Of a stretch of 64,000 nucleotides of DNA, positions 1 through 10,126 are shown piece after piece. The stretch comes from Hippophae tibetana. Taxonomy: Eukaryota > Streptophyta > Magnoliopsida > Rosales > Elaeagnaceae. Each line of letters begins with the position of its first letter. The first letter of the stretch is position 1. Made by a program: the position numbers and the translations under genes. Below the pieces are notes generated by a model. It made no database searches and was not told where the DNA came from. It saw only the letters and a list, made by a program, of their open reading frames with translations. The DNA lies in NCBI GenBank assembly GCA_037013495.1, contig CM072801.1, forward strand, positions 85,669,816 to 85,733,815, in the 5' to 3' direction.

Positions 1-963
1 AATTTAGCTTCCTAATTTAAGAATTGAAGTCTTGAAATCATAAGAACTCAACAATGGGTTTGTACAATTGAATCTAAACCACATAGAAGAAAAAATAGAC
101 AAAGCTATATTGAATATAACAAAATATTAGCTTTGAGCTGCTCGATAATATAACTCCAAAGTGAATCACAGGAATTTCAAAGTAGGGGATTGGGTTCTAT
201 GCCAAGTGTTCCCAAGTACAAAAGATAAATCAATTTGTACACATAATGTTGAAAGTTATTGTTCCATCGCCTTGAATTGAAAAAATTAGTTTGGTGTCCA
301 ATTTCTACTTGACCTTTCAATTTCATAAAAAAAGGAATTTTGTGGTTAAGCTTCACAAATTCTATCAATCAAAATAGGTCTCACCCTAAAGCTTGCAAAT
401 AGAATTCCAGAATGATCTATTCATAGGACCATATTCAATTTTCTTAACTTTACAAGTAGTGAATGATGGACTGCTTGTTGACTTGCTAATAAACTTGTTG
501 ATTTCCTATTGAGAGCGCCTACTGCAACATTCCCCATTCCTAGGTGATAGTCAATAACATAATCATAATCTTTGATTAATTCTAACCATCTTCTTTGTCT
601 CATATTATTCTCCTTTCAAGTGAATAAGTACTTTAAATTCTTGTGATCTGTGAATATTTGACATTTTTTACCATATAGATAATGCCTCCATATTTTTAAG
701 GCAAAACCACCATTACTAATTCCAAATCTTGGGTTGGATAAATCAGTTCATGTTTCTTGAGTTGCCTAGAAGCATGAGTAATTACTTTACCATCTTGCAT
801 TAACACACAACCTAAACCTTGGTGAAAAGCATCACTATATACCACAAATCCCCCAACACCAAAAGAAAGTTTAAGCATATGTGTAGAAATCAACCGTTTC
901 TTAAGCCATTGGAAACATTCCTTGTATTCACTTGACCAATTAAATGGAATTTTTCATAGTAAG
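1..963 (-). pseudogene. Tekay/Del-like chromovirus pol fragment: RNase H and start of integrase
   Basis: Minus-strand remnant of a Ty3/gypsy polyprotein. From about 963 down to 400 the translation carries RNase H signatures: a YSDA segment near 840-810, the [11 protein letters not shown] stretch typical of the family, and RRWLELIKDYD near 600-560 at the end of RNase H. Below 420 a degenerate reading with RVRPILIDRI matches the linker toward the integrase of Tekay/Del-type chromoviruses. Frameshifts and stops are frequent. The RT part of the same polyprotein lies at 21200-21805, because the Athila element at 964-21199 inserted between the two. Family assignment rests on recognised motifs. The left part continues outside the window. 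Confidence 0.75.
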
Positions 964-2484
964 TGATGACTCTATGAAACTAGAATCATTAATGTACTTT
1001 TTTTTACTTAATATTTACTTATTTTATTCAATAAATAGTATTTTTATGGCCAAAAAAATAAAATATAAACTTTTTAGTGAAAAGAAGTGAAAATATAATT
1101 TTTGGAATTTTTTGGGATTTTTCTGGAATTTTTACGGATTTGTTATGAATTTTTAATGCATGACCAATCAGAAGCTCCTACGAGGCATGCAACGCAAGCA
1201 GAGGAGCTAACTGGCCAAGCCTCATGGATTCCATGCAAGCATAGAGAGAAAATCACGTCAATGTGTCAACACAAAGTTCGATCCAAGTTCAGAAATCGGT
1301 CAATGTGTCATGCCACATGTTGCTACGCCATTCGTTTCCTAAAATAAAATCGTGCCACATGTCAATGAATCAACAAGCATTGACTCTAACCGGTCTCCCC
1401 TGTCACACGTCACTCCCTTATTCACCTAGTGAATTTCACCTGCCATGTGCCACGCTGTCATTAACTGGAACTGTTAGTTTTGCTTGTTTTGATCATAGCT
1501 CTTGATCTGAAGGTCTAGATTGCACTAGAGCTTTATTTAAGCCCCTAATCACTCCATAAACCCAAATTCGCCTCCATTAGCCTAATTTTGGTCATTTTTT
1601 GGAGCTAAAAAGAGAGAAAAATACAGAAAAATTCAAGAGACGACAGAATTTTGGTAGAGATTCAAAAGGAAATTAATACTACAGTTCAAGATATTGATTG
1701 TATTTCTTTTTCTACTCTTTTCTTTATCAATTTTTATGTCTTTCTTTATGAAAAATATGAGCTTTATGAACACAATTATGTGTAATTAATTTATTAATCT
1801 AGGGATCTTGTGAACCCAATTTTTCACCATGTGATGATCTAATATTTTTTCCCAATTATAATATTAATTTAATTATATTATTTAATATGATTTTTATGCT
1901 ATTAATTGTTTGGCCAATAATTTATGTATTGAGACAATTAAATAGATTTGAGAGAATTATTTAATTGTTTGTCTTGATTAAATAACATGCATAGTTTCTT
2001 GGTAGAGATGTATTATTCTTATATATGTGATCCATAATTGATGAACTTAATGAGTAGTATGAAATTTAATTGGCATGAGAGTGTGATTAAATTAATTATT
2101 ATATGATGTGTAGTTTACTTGAGAGAGGAATACATGTCAGGTTAGATTCAATTGATCATGAAATCAATTGATATTATATTGGGGGGATTTTAGCGATTCA
2201 CATCTTTTGAAAATTGAGGGATTAAGTACTACTAGATATTTTCTCATATATTTTTTTAGTTACCAAATTTGATTTAATTAATTATTGCTATTTAATTTTA
2301 GTTATTTTAATTTTTCTTCATTAAAATATAAAAACAAAAAAAGTTGATTTTTATTATTTTTAGTTTTAAAAATTAGTTTCTAATAAAATAATTTCCGTGT
2401 GAACGATATTTTTTCATCATTATATTAGTTCTTGTCATACATATACTTACGTATTCACTACACACACTTCGTGTGTGGTGATCA
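964..2484 (+). repeat. 5' LTR of the outer Athila-lineage element
   Basis: It begins TGATGACTC and ends TGATCA, five bases before the primer binding site. The first roughly 580 bp recur at 20551-21199, which defines it as an LTR. A TATA-like TATTTAA lies at 1534-1540. The 3' part contains a perfect small hairpin (CACACAC-TTC-GTGTGTG, 2461-2477) close to the LTR end. A CGTGTGAACGATA motif near 2396-2408 resembles the U5 ends of the LTR family at 26721-27904. Open reading frames at 1102-1505 are not supported as genes. Confidence 0.85.
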
Positions 2485-2489
2485 AGTTT

Positions 2490-2507
2490 TGGCGTCGTTG
2501 CCAGAGA
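2490..2507 (+). other. Primer binding site, Asp-tRNA type (diverged)
   Basis: TGGCGTCGTTGCCAGAGA directly follows the 5' LTR. It differs at three positions from the canonical Athila/Tat primer site seen at 5265-5282, which matches the 3' end of a plant Asp tRNA. Confidence 0.85.
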
Positions 2508-2649
2508 TTATAAATATTAGAAATTAATAATTTTATTATTATTAATTTTTTTTCTTTAATTAATTATTTATTTATTTAGTTGTTAATTTTTTTTAGTTTT
2601 TATTTAGACATCTCCTTTAATATTGTAGAAACATAGTTGAGTTTATTGC

Positions 2650-3219
2650 ATGAGCAGAGTTCGTGATGGAAAAATCTTGTTTTTAGATCTTGAAATTGAG
2701 CGTACTTTTAGATCAATTAGAAAACAACAAGTCACCTAAGAGGAAAAAATGGCTAATCAATTAGAAATATACAACAATGAGTTAAAATTGTACAATCAAA
2801 TGCTTTTGATGGATGATAGAGATAGAGTTATGAATGAATGAATATGAAATACCTAAGTTGGAAGGGTTTAATCCAAGTATTACAAGGCCAAATATTCAAG
2901 CTAATTAGTTTGAATTAGAGCAGTGATGTTTCAAATGCTACAAACAGTTTGACAATTCAGCAGATTTCCAACAGAGGATTCTCATCTTCATCTCAAATTG
3001 TTTATTGAAGTTATAGATTCATTTAAGTTCAATGGTGTGAAAGAGGAGGCATTTAGGCTTAGATTATTCCCTTACTCTTTACAAGACCGTGCTCGAGCCT
3101 AGGTAAACTCTTTGCCCTCTAATTCCATTACAAATTTGAATGGTTTGGCGGAGAAATTCTTGTTGAAATACTTCCAACCAACAAAGAATGCCAAGCTTAG
3201 GAATGGCATTACTACCTAC
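2650..3219 (+). pseudogene. Athila gag, N-terminal part (split by insertion)
   Basis: The likely start is the ATG at 2650. The first residues MSRVRDGKIL, followed by EIERTFR, match Athila-type gag N-termini. Further on, the degenerate readings contain DPHLHLKLFIEV, RLRLFPYSLQDRA and KYFQPTKNAKLRNG, the capsid core. There are several stops and at least one frameshift, so it is not functional. The reading is cut at 3219 by the element at 3220-16805 and resumes at 16806 after one copy of the 5-bp duplication. Confidence 0.8.
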
Positions 3220-3773
3220 TGATGAGTGCTCAAAAAGCACTAAAATTACCATGATTTTATGCATATTAATTGATTAAAAATATATATATTTATATGTTTT
3301 ATCATATATTTATATAAATTTTTCTTTTTCGGAATCACGGGTATTTTTTATTGTTTTTCACGTATTTTGGCTTAAAAACGTAACTTAAAGACTCAAACAG
3401 GAATACTGGAAGCAATACATCACAAATATATTAACAAATAACTGGGGAAAGGTCAACAAATATGGAAAAATTGGACAAAATGGGTCAAAAAGGTCAAAAA
3501 GGAGAAAATCGCACCGCCGTGCCGCCCAGCCGCGCCGAGCCCCGCGGGCGCCACCACCCAGACCCGTGCGGGCCAATGCCCAGCCGCGCGCGCAGCACCC
3601 CACGTCCGCGCCAAGCCGCGTGCGCCCAGTTCCAGATCCACGCGCACAGCTCCTACTCCCGCGCGTGCCCCTGCGCGAAGCGCCTGCCCTTCCGTGCCCG
3701 CCTGTGCGCACCCAACTACCCTCCGCACGCGCTGACGCCCATTTCGCCCCATTTTTGCGCGTAGCCGCACCCA

Positions 3774-3831
3774 TGACGTTATGCTGATGTCATCAATGAC
3801 CTCATGCTAACGTCATCAATGACCTCAGCAA
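3774..3831 (+). promoter_or_regulatory. Tandem TGACG/ACGTCA motifs upstream of LTR TATA box
   Basis: Repeated TGACGT and ACGTCATCAATGACCTCA motifs about 80-130 bp before the TATA box. The perfect palindrome TGACGTCA occurs at the same place in other family A LTRs (15305-15312, 45198-45205, 60262-60269 with 60275-60282, and 57761-57768). TGACGTCA is the known core bound by plant TGA-class bZIP factors. A promoter function is inferred. Confidence 0.55.
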
Positions 3832-3907
3832 TTGCACCCCACGTTTTCACCATTTTTTATCATTTTTTTTATCATTTTTTCACTCACTTTTTATCTCTAT
3901 CCTCACC

Positions 3908-3915
3908 TATAAATA
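3908..3915 (+). promoter_or_regulatory. TATA box of family A LTR
   Basis: TATAAATA in the context CACCTATAAATACCCCC, followed by a pyrimidine-rich stretch. The same motif is conserved in the other family A LTRs (15395-15402, 45299-45306, 60352-60359, and 57673-57680 on the minus strand). Confidence 0.7.
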
Positions 3916-5264
3916 CCCCCTTCCCTTCACTTCTAAACACACCTCAAAACCATTCTTCTCTTCTCTCATTCCTTAGTTTTTAAGCTTTTCTTAGTTTTTA
4001 AGCTTTTCTTAGTTTCATTCTTAGTTTTTAGTTAAATTCTCTTAGTTTTAAAGTTCTTCTCTTTTTGAGAAGAACTAGTTATGTTTTTGTAATTTATTAA
4101 CTTTTTGATTCAATAAATGGGAGTGAAAATTCCACTTGGAGGTTTTCCAGCAACGGGAATAGCATCGAAGTTCTATAAGGATTTTATTTTCTTTATAGTT
4201 ATTTTTTATGCTTTATTCTTACATGTTATATTTCATTTGTCTGTGATTAAATTAAACTCTGTTGGCTGTTTGTAAACATGATATAATAATAACGTTGTTA
4301 TGCTTACGAAATATTAAATAGGTGAAAATTTCTAAAATGACTTGATTTTATTTTTATTTAAGATTTTATATTAAGAATGTTAGAGAGAAATATATTATTT
4401 TTCATTACAAACTTAAATCTGAAAATTAGATTTTAAGGTTTAGTTATCCAGTCTAATTTAGAGTAGTGCTATTTTATTTGTTGGTACAATCGCCCGGTAG
4501 TTAGAGTGAAACTCTATTTCAAAAGTTTTTATAAGAATTATTATGTGAAAATGTATTGACAACATGTTTTAAGTAGTGGTTTTAAAACTTGAAAGTTAGT
4601 ACTTGGATAATTAAATTCTTATGTTTAATTTGGACACCTTGAATAAAGTTTAAATTGTCTAACCCCACCAAAGGTGGCATTTAAATGGTTCATTTTCAAT
4701 CTCTTAGAAAAAGGAATTAATTTAATTAACCAAATTAGTTATCAACCCCACCCATAGGTGTTAATTGATTTGTTTAGTTAACAAAGAATATCTAACCCCA
4801 CCAAAGGTGGTATTCATATAAAAAAGAGAGAATCAATAAAATATCAATTTATATCTTTAATAACCTAGATAATATGAGCAAGCATAATTAATTTAGTTAT
4901 TATATCCATAAATACTCCACTATTATAAATGATAAAATTTGCATAAATATTTATTGAATCTGTATCTATGTTTATATTTGTGTTATTAGATTATATTTAT
5001 TGAATCTGTATCTATGTTTATTTTTATGTTATTAGATTAGAAACACAAAAACCAAACTATCGTGACAGGATGTTTAGGATTTAATTTCGTTTTTAAAAGT
5101 TTGAATAATAAATTAAAAATCACATACATTACTTCCTTAAATCGACTTTGGGAGTATACTTATCATTTTATTCGAAATGATTCGTGCACTTGCGAGAGTT
5201 TTATAAATATAAAACCAAAGTATTGGCAAGAATCGGTGATGCCGGTTTTCGCTTATCAAGTTTT

Positions 5265-5282
5265 TGGCGCCGTTGCCGGGGA
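5265..5282 (+). other. Primer binding site, Asp-tRNA type
   Basis: TGGCGCCGTTGCCGGGGA, six bases after the LTR end. This is the usual Athila/Tat/Ogre primer site, matching the 3' end of a plant Asp tRNA. Confidence 0.92.
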
Positions 5283-6097
5283 AGGAATAGCGTTTTTAAA
5301 TTATTTATCAAAATTTTAAAAACATTTTTTGTTCTGTAAATAATTGTGATTTTTTTTGTTTTAATAAAAAAAAATAATCAAATATCAAGTTTCATAAGAA
5401 ATAATAAAAAAAAATATAAAAAAATTAAAAAACTTTTAAGATAAAATAAATAAATAAATAATATAGTATAAATAGTATTATAAAATTACCGTTCATGAAT
5501 AGTAAAAAAAATAAAAAAATAAAAAATAAAAAAATAAATAATATAGTGTAAATAGTAAAATAAAATTACCGTTCATGAATAGTAAAAAAAATAAAAAACT
5601 TAATTAACTTAGATTTTGATTAACTTATATTACATACATAAACATATATTTTGTTAACTTCATTAACTTAAATCTATACCTAACTTAACTTAATTAACTT
5701 AATAGCATAAAAAGTAAAAATCTAAGGGAGTTCTGTCTAGGAAACTGGTTCTTAGAAGCCTTTGTGCCACTAGTATTTCCTAGGAACGTTGTTCTGGCTA
5801 GGAGAATGGTTTTTAAGGAGCCGTTGCACCACCATTTTTTCCTGGGAGCACTCTTGGTTAATACTGATTATGTTATTTTATCTTAAAAAAAATAACTACA
5901 AAAACATAAAAAAAAACATGAAATAAAAATTTAAACTTTGTTTTATTTAAATAAATAAATAAAATAATAAACATTTTGAAAAAAAAATTTAGGGTTTAAC
6001 TAGTTTTGTTTAGTGTTTTGTATTAAATACCATGTAAATTTTCTCTAAATTTTTTATTTTGTTGACATGAGTTTTAAATTTATGTTTACAATAGTCT
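5283..6097 (+). other. Untranslated leader with twin hairpins (5730-5850)
   Basis: AT-rich leader between primer site and gag1, including a partly repeated TACCGTTCATGAATAGTAAAAA segment (about 5488 and 5568). At 5730-5787 a hairpin has outer arms GTTC/GAAC and inner arms CTAGGAAA/TTTCCTAG. A second, related unit at 5791-5850 has arms CTAGG..AATGGT and ACCATT..CCTGG. The two units are imperfect tandem copies of about 60 bp. Both recur on the minus strand in the subfamily B element at 32704-32826, in the same position relative to gag1. A role in packaging or translation is inference only. Confidence 0.6.
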
Positions 6098-7420
6098 ATG
6101 CGTGGTAGGAGATCCTTAGGAAACCCCCTTACACCATATGTAAATAATATTCATAAATTTAAACAAGTGTCAACAAAACTGGATTCCACCCATCAACCTG
6201 TTTTTGAGCCAAACATAGAACCAAGTCTTAATCCTTTACTAGAACCGAAAGAAATGGAAGAAAACCAACATGTTAGGGAAACCACTACGAAGGAGTTTAC
6301 AAGACCGGTGATCCAGTTGGGTGAGGCTGCTCGGAATTATGACCTAAAAAGTATTAATTTTTCTATGCTTCCTTCCTTTTATGGGCTACCTAATGAAGAT
6401 TCTCTTTCCTTCATGAGAGATTTCTATGCTACGGTCCAAACATTCCCCCTCGGTATTCTAAACGAGGATCAACTTAGAATGAGATGTTTTCCCTACACCT
6501 TAAAGGATAAGGCCAAAGCTTGGTTAATGTCACTTCCCCCAGGTTCTCTGATGACATGGGAGAACATTTACAATAAATTCATGGGAAAATTCTATTCCCA
6601 CCAAAAAACATTAGAGTTGAGAGGAAAGATTGCTACTTTCTCTCAGATGGAAGGAGAACCATTCCACGAAGCTTGGGATAGGTTCAAAATGTTTCTCACT
6701 CAATGTCCCCATCACAGATTTCCCCTGCAGTTGCAGAACCAATTCTTTGACGATGGACTTACACAACAATGTCAGTTCATTGTCGACAACGCTGCAGGAG
6801 GAGCAATGGGAGAAAAAACTACCTCAGAGACGTACAACCTCTTTGAGATGTTGGGTGCTAATTCCCAACAGAAAAGCTCACGAGTGAGAAAAGCTGGAGT
6901 TCATGAAATTGATTCCAGTAATGAAGTTCAACAACAACTTGTTCAACTGACCAAGCAAGTTTCCCTTCTCACTACACAAACCAACACCAATAATGAACAA
7001 TATGGTTTGTATAGTAACATGGGACATGGTACTGAAGCCTGTCCATATCAAGGAGAAACAACAACTGGGCCTGAACAGGTTAATGTGTTGGGAGCATATC
7101 AACAGAAACCAAGGTTTGACCCCAATTCAAATACCTATAATCCCGGGTGGAGAAATCATCCAAATTTCTCCTAGAGGCAAAACAACCCTCCTTTCGCTCA
7201 AAACTCAAATCATCCAGGCCAGCAATTCCACCCACATATTCCAAGAAGCATTCCTAATAAAACAACCCTGGAGGACAACTTGAATTCTTTTATTCAAGTT
7301 TGTAGGGATAACCAATCTAAAACCAATCAACGGTTGGACTCTGTGGAAGCTTCTATCAAAAAAATGGAAGTTCAAGTAGAACAGTTAGTTGAACATTTGC
7401 AAAAACAAAGCAAAGACTAA
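6098..7420 (+). pseudogene. gag1, first Athila-type gag (one internal amber)
   Basis: One reading frame runs 6098-7420 (440 codons plus stop), interrupted only by TAG at 7172-7174, just after HPNFS. Start: MRGRRSLGNPL. The capsid core has LPSFYGLPNED, RMRCFPYTLKDKAKAW, KFYSHQKT, MEGEPFHEAWDRFK and LTQQCQFIVDNAAGGA. A glutamine- and asparagine-rich stretch follows. The expected CCHC knuckle reads YGLYSNMGHGTEAC, so the first two cysteines are tyrosines. The tail is a predicted coiled coil (VEASIKKMEVQVEQLVEHLQ). It matches the gag1 copies at 31243-32539 and about 50940-52219 better than the neighbouring gag2. Gag forms the particle in which reverse transcription occurs. An extra gag ahead of gag-pol is unusual. 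Confidence 0.88.
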
Positions 7421-7823
7421 TTTGATAGTCAACTGGGGTAAAATAAATTCAATGAAAAGGAGACATTGAGTTTGTCATTCTGCAATCTCCAAGCAACGTC
7501 TTACTAGAAGACGATAAATTTTAGTCCTACATGGGAGGTCACCCATTATTGTATTTTCCTTTGTTTTAGTTTTATTCTGTGTGTAATAAAATTCAAATGA
7601 AATAAATTCGTTTGTTTCAAAAATTGTGTCCATTCTTTTAAATTTAGCGTAAAAATAAAAAAAAATAAAAAAAATAAAAAAATTTAGGTTCCTTCCACCT
7701 TTTTGCTTTAAGCCTATACATTTTATCAAGTTATAAATATTCTTAGAGATATCTACTATTGTTTTTTAAGAGCAAAATGTTGATACATAATAGGAGGAGG
7801 ATCATTTTCAACTACAAACAACC
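7421..7823 (+). other. Spacer between gag1 and gag2 with paired hairpins
   Basis: Non-coding. It holds hairpin 1 (GTCTT-ACTAG-AAGAC, 7498-7512) and hairpin 2 (TGGGAGGTCACCCA, 7532-7545), followed by a T-rich run. The same pair occurs at the end of integrase (12987-12999 and 13018-13031), so this spacer looks like a copy of the post-pol region. The AT-rich rest resembles the DNA just after 13031. An A-rich tract at about 7650-7683 is simple sequence. Confidence 0.65.
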
Positions 7824-9408
7824 ATGGGAGATGCTGAAGATAGGCGGAAAAGATGAAAGACTATACAATGCCAATCATTGGCAATGTAACTTCCGGCATC
7901 CAATTACAAGAGGCTGCAAGGAATTATGAATTGAAAAAGATTCATTATTCCGTGTTGCCTTCCTTTTACGGTATCCCTAATGAAGACCCTTTGCATTTCA
8001 TTCGAGAATTCTATGCTATTATCCAAACCTTTCCACTACATGCAATTAATGAAAATCAACTTAGGATGAGGTGTTTTCCTTTCACCCTGAAGGATAAAGC
8101 TTGGTCATGGTTCATTACTCTACAGTCAGGTTCTCTTAAAACTTGGGAGGCAGTATATGAAATTTTTATGGGTAGGTTCTATTCCCATCAAAAGACTGTT
8201 GATCTAAGGATGAAGATAGCAACATTTTCTCAAATGTATGAAGATCCCTTTCATGAAGCTTGGGAACGATTCAAACTCCTTTTCATTCAATGTCAAAATC
8301 ATAGCGTTCCATTATAGCTACAAAACCAATTCTTTTATAACAGATTGACACTGTAGAGTCAATACATGGTTGACAATGCTATTGAAGGAGCTGTAGGAGA
8401 AAAAACCGCAGAGGAAACCTATAATCTTTATGAGCTATTGGGTTCTAATTCCCAACAAAGAGGTGGTAGAAGGAAAGCAAAGGTCAATGAAGTTGGCTCT
8501 GATAATAAGATAACCTTGCAACTTGCTGAATTGACTAAACAAGTGCAACTTCTCACTACCCACCAAATTTCAAATCAAGAGGTGTGTGAAATGTGTTGTT
8601 CAATTGGGCATGGTACTCATAATTGTTCAAATACTTGTGAATCTAGTATCGATGCCATAGAGGAAATCCAATCTTTTCAAAGGTATCATCCAAACACCTA
8701 TAATCACCCAGCCTACACCCAATGTCCAACACTAAGGTCAGATAACAACCACCCTTACCCACTAAGCCAATCTTAGAAGATAGCTTGAATGATTTTATTC
8801 AAGTTAGTCGTGATAGCCAATTGATGACTAATCAAAGGTTGAACACCATGGAGGCTTGGGTTAAAAGGATTGAATCTAAAGTTGGGCAACTGGCTGAACA
8901 AATGCAAAAGAAAGAACCAGGAAAGTTGCCCAGTCAACCAGAACAAGCAAAGGATGTAAGAACCCTTCGAAGTGGTAAGGTAGTCAATACCATTTTACCT
9001 GAAATCTCTAACAATCTACCTTGTAGTTCAGGTAACAAAGAAGGCGATATTCTAATCTCGCAAAAAGGAGAAACAAGTGTTAAACTTAACAAGCCTTCTG
9101 AAAAACTCATTGGGGGGTCATCTGACATCCCCAAAATTCAAAAGACAACAGAACCACACCAGATGCAAGTACCTTTTCCCCACCGGTTAAAAGAATCCAA
9201 ACAAGATAAGCAATTCTATGATCTTTTCAATATGCTCTCTAAAGTAAATATCAATTTACCATTATTAGAAGTGATCATGAATGTGCCCTCATATGCCAAG
9301 TTTTTCAAAGAGTTGAACACTAAGAAAAGGAGGTATGAACTGAATGAACGAGTAGTAGTATCAGAAATTTCTAGCGCTGTACTTCAGCACAAACTACCCC
9401 TAAGTTGA
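7824..9408 (+). pseudogene. gag2, second Athila-type gag
   Basis: Likely start ATG at 7824 (MGDAEDRRKR), with a one-base frameshift near 7850; the subfamily B copy starts MGDVRDRQK. The core includes LPSFYGIPNEDPL, RMRCFPFTLKDKAWSW, GRFYSHQKT and DPFHEAWERFK. Stops follow the core at 8315-8317 and 8354-8356, and again near 8774. The zinc knuckle is intact: CEMCCSIGHGTHNC (8587-8628). A coiled-coil stretch (VKRIESKVGQLAEQM) and LRSGK follow, as usual before the protease of Athila polyproteins. KAWSW in the core distinguishes it from the KAKAW of gag1. Broken by stops and frameshifts. Confidence 0.85.
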
Positions 9409-10126
9409 AAGACCCTGGAAGTTTATTATAAACATAACTATGGGGGATAGGAAGGTTGCTAAACCAATGCTTGATTTAGGTGCTAGTATAAATTTGATGC
9501 CCTACTCTATATTCTTACAGCTCAATCTAAGGGATTTAAAACCCACAACTATGTCCCTTCAACTTGCAGATAGATCTATTAAATATCCAAAGGGAATAGT
9601 TGAGGATGTGTTGGTGCAGGTAGACAAACTGATAATACCTGTTGACTTTGTGGTTCTGGATATGGAAGAAAATCCAGCATTGGACAGATAGCACACAATA
9701 TTGCTTGGTAGACCATTTATGGCAACTACTAAAACTATTATTGATGTCCAAGATGGAAATTTGACAATGATAGTCTTAGGAGAGACTGTTCATTTTAAAG
9801 TTTTTGATTCTTCACATTTTCCTTCTATTTCTGCCATCGATGAAATATTCGATGTTGACCCTTTGGATAATCTTGTCCAAATCACCTTTTTCCAAACTAG
9901 AATAGAAGACAAGCTTGAAATTGTTCTTACACTTGAAAAGGTCGAAGAAGATTTAGATGAGGAAATTAAGGGGTACCTTGAACAACTAGACAATGATGAA
10001 GTAATGACAAAATCTAGTACACTTTTAAATCTACCCAGTTCTTCATCTAGTAAAGAGGCCAATCCACCTGAACTTGAACTCAAAGACTTACCTGAGCACT
10101 TAAAATATGTGTTTTTGGGAGAATGA
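9409..10126 (+). pseudogene. Athila-type aspartic protease region
   Basis: Retroviral-type aspartic protease that would process the polyprotein. The active-site stretch DLGASINLMP lies at about 9471-9500 and is intact. It is followed by PKGIVEDVLVQVDKLIIPVDFVVLDMEE and, after a stop at 9689-9691, LLGRPFMATTKTIIDVQDG with the conserved GRPF. The acidic tail (EEDLDEEIKGYLEQL) leads to RT. A frameshift near 9400-9430 separates it from gag2, and the frame closes at 10124-10126. Domain order and motifs match Athila gag-pol. Confidence 0.85.

Larger units (their letters stand above)
3220..5258 (+). repeat. 5' LTR of the dual-gag element (family A LTR)
   Basis: Starts TGATGAGTGCTC and ends GCTTATCA; the partner at 14869-16805 ends GCTCATCA. 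In order it contains a terminal hairpin (3225-3241), a GC-rich block (about 3510-3770) in otherwise AT-rich DNA, bZIP-type TGACG/ACGTCA repeats (3774-3831), a TATA box (3908-3915), a pyrimidine-rich leader with a duplicated CTTAGTTTTTAAGC motif (3970-4010), three short palindromes of the CCACCAAAGGTGG type (about 4660-4815) and a two-unit 46-bp minisatellite (4948-5039). The long GC-rich reading frames within it are not genes. Confidence 0.95.

Noticed and set aside
1102..1505. Two overlapping plus-strand frames in the 5' LTR
   Set aside because: Inside U3 of the LTR; the homologous part at 20690-21100 does not keep the frames.
3385..3787. Long GC-rich reading frames on both strands (Arg/Ala/Pro-rich proteins), with similar ones near 15100, 45000, 57800 and 60100
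   Set aside because: They lie in the GC-rich block of LTRs, occur in several frames and strands at once, and are not conserved in frame between LTR copies.
4660..4815. Regularly spaced short palindromes as a CRISPR-like array
   Set aside because: Only three imperfect units, no constant repeat length, in a eukaryotic LTR.
5062..5319. Reading frame of 85 codons across the LTR end and primer site, repeated at 61565
   Set aside because: It spans U5 and the primer binding site; it is conserved because the LTR is conserved, and the frame is not kept in all copies.
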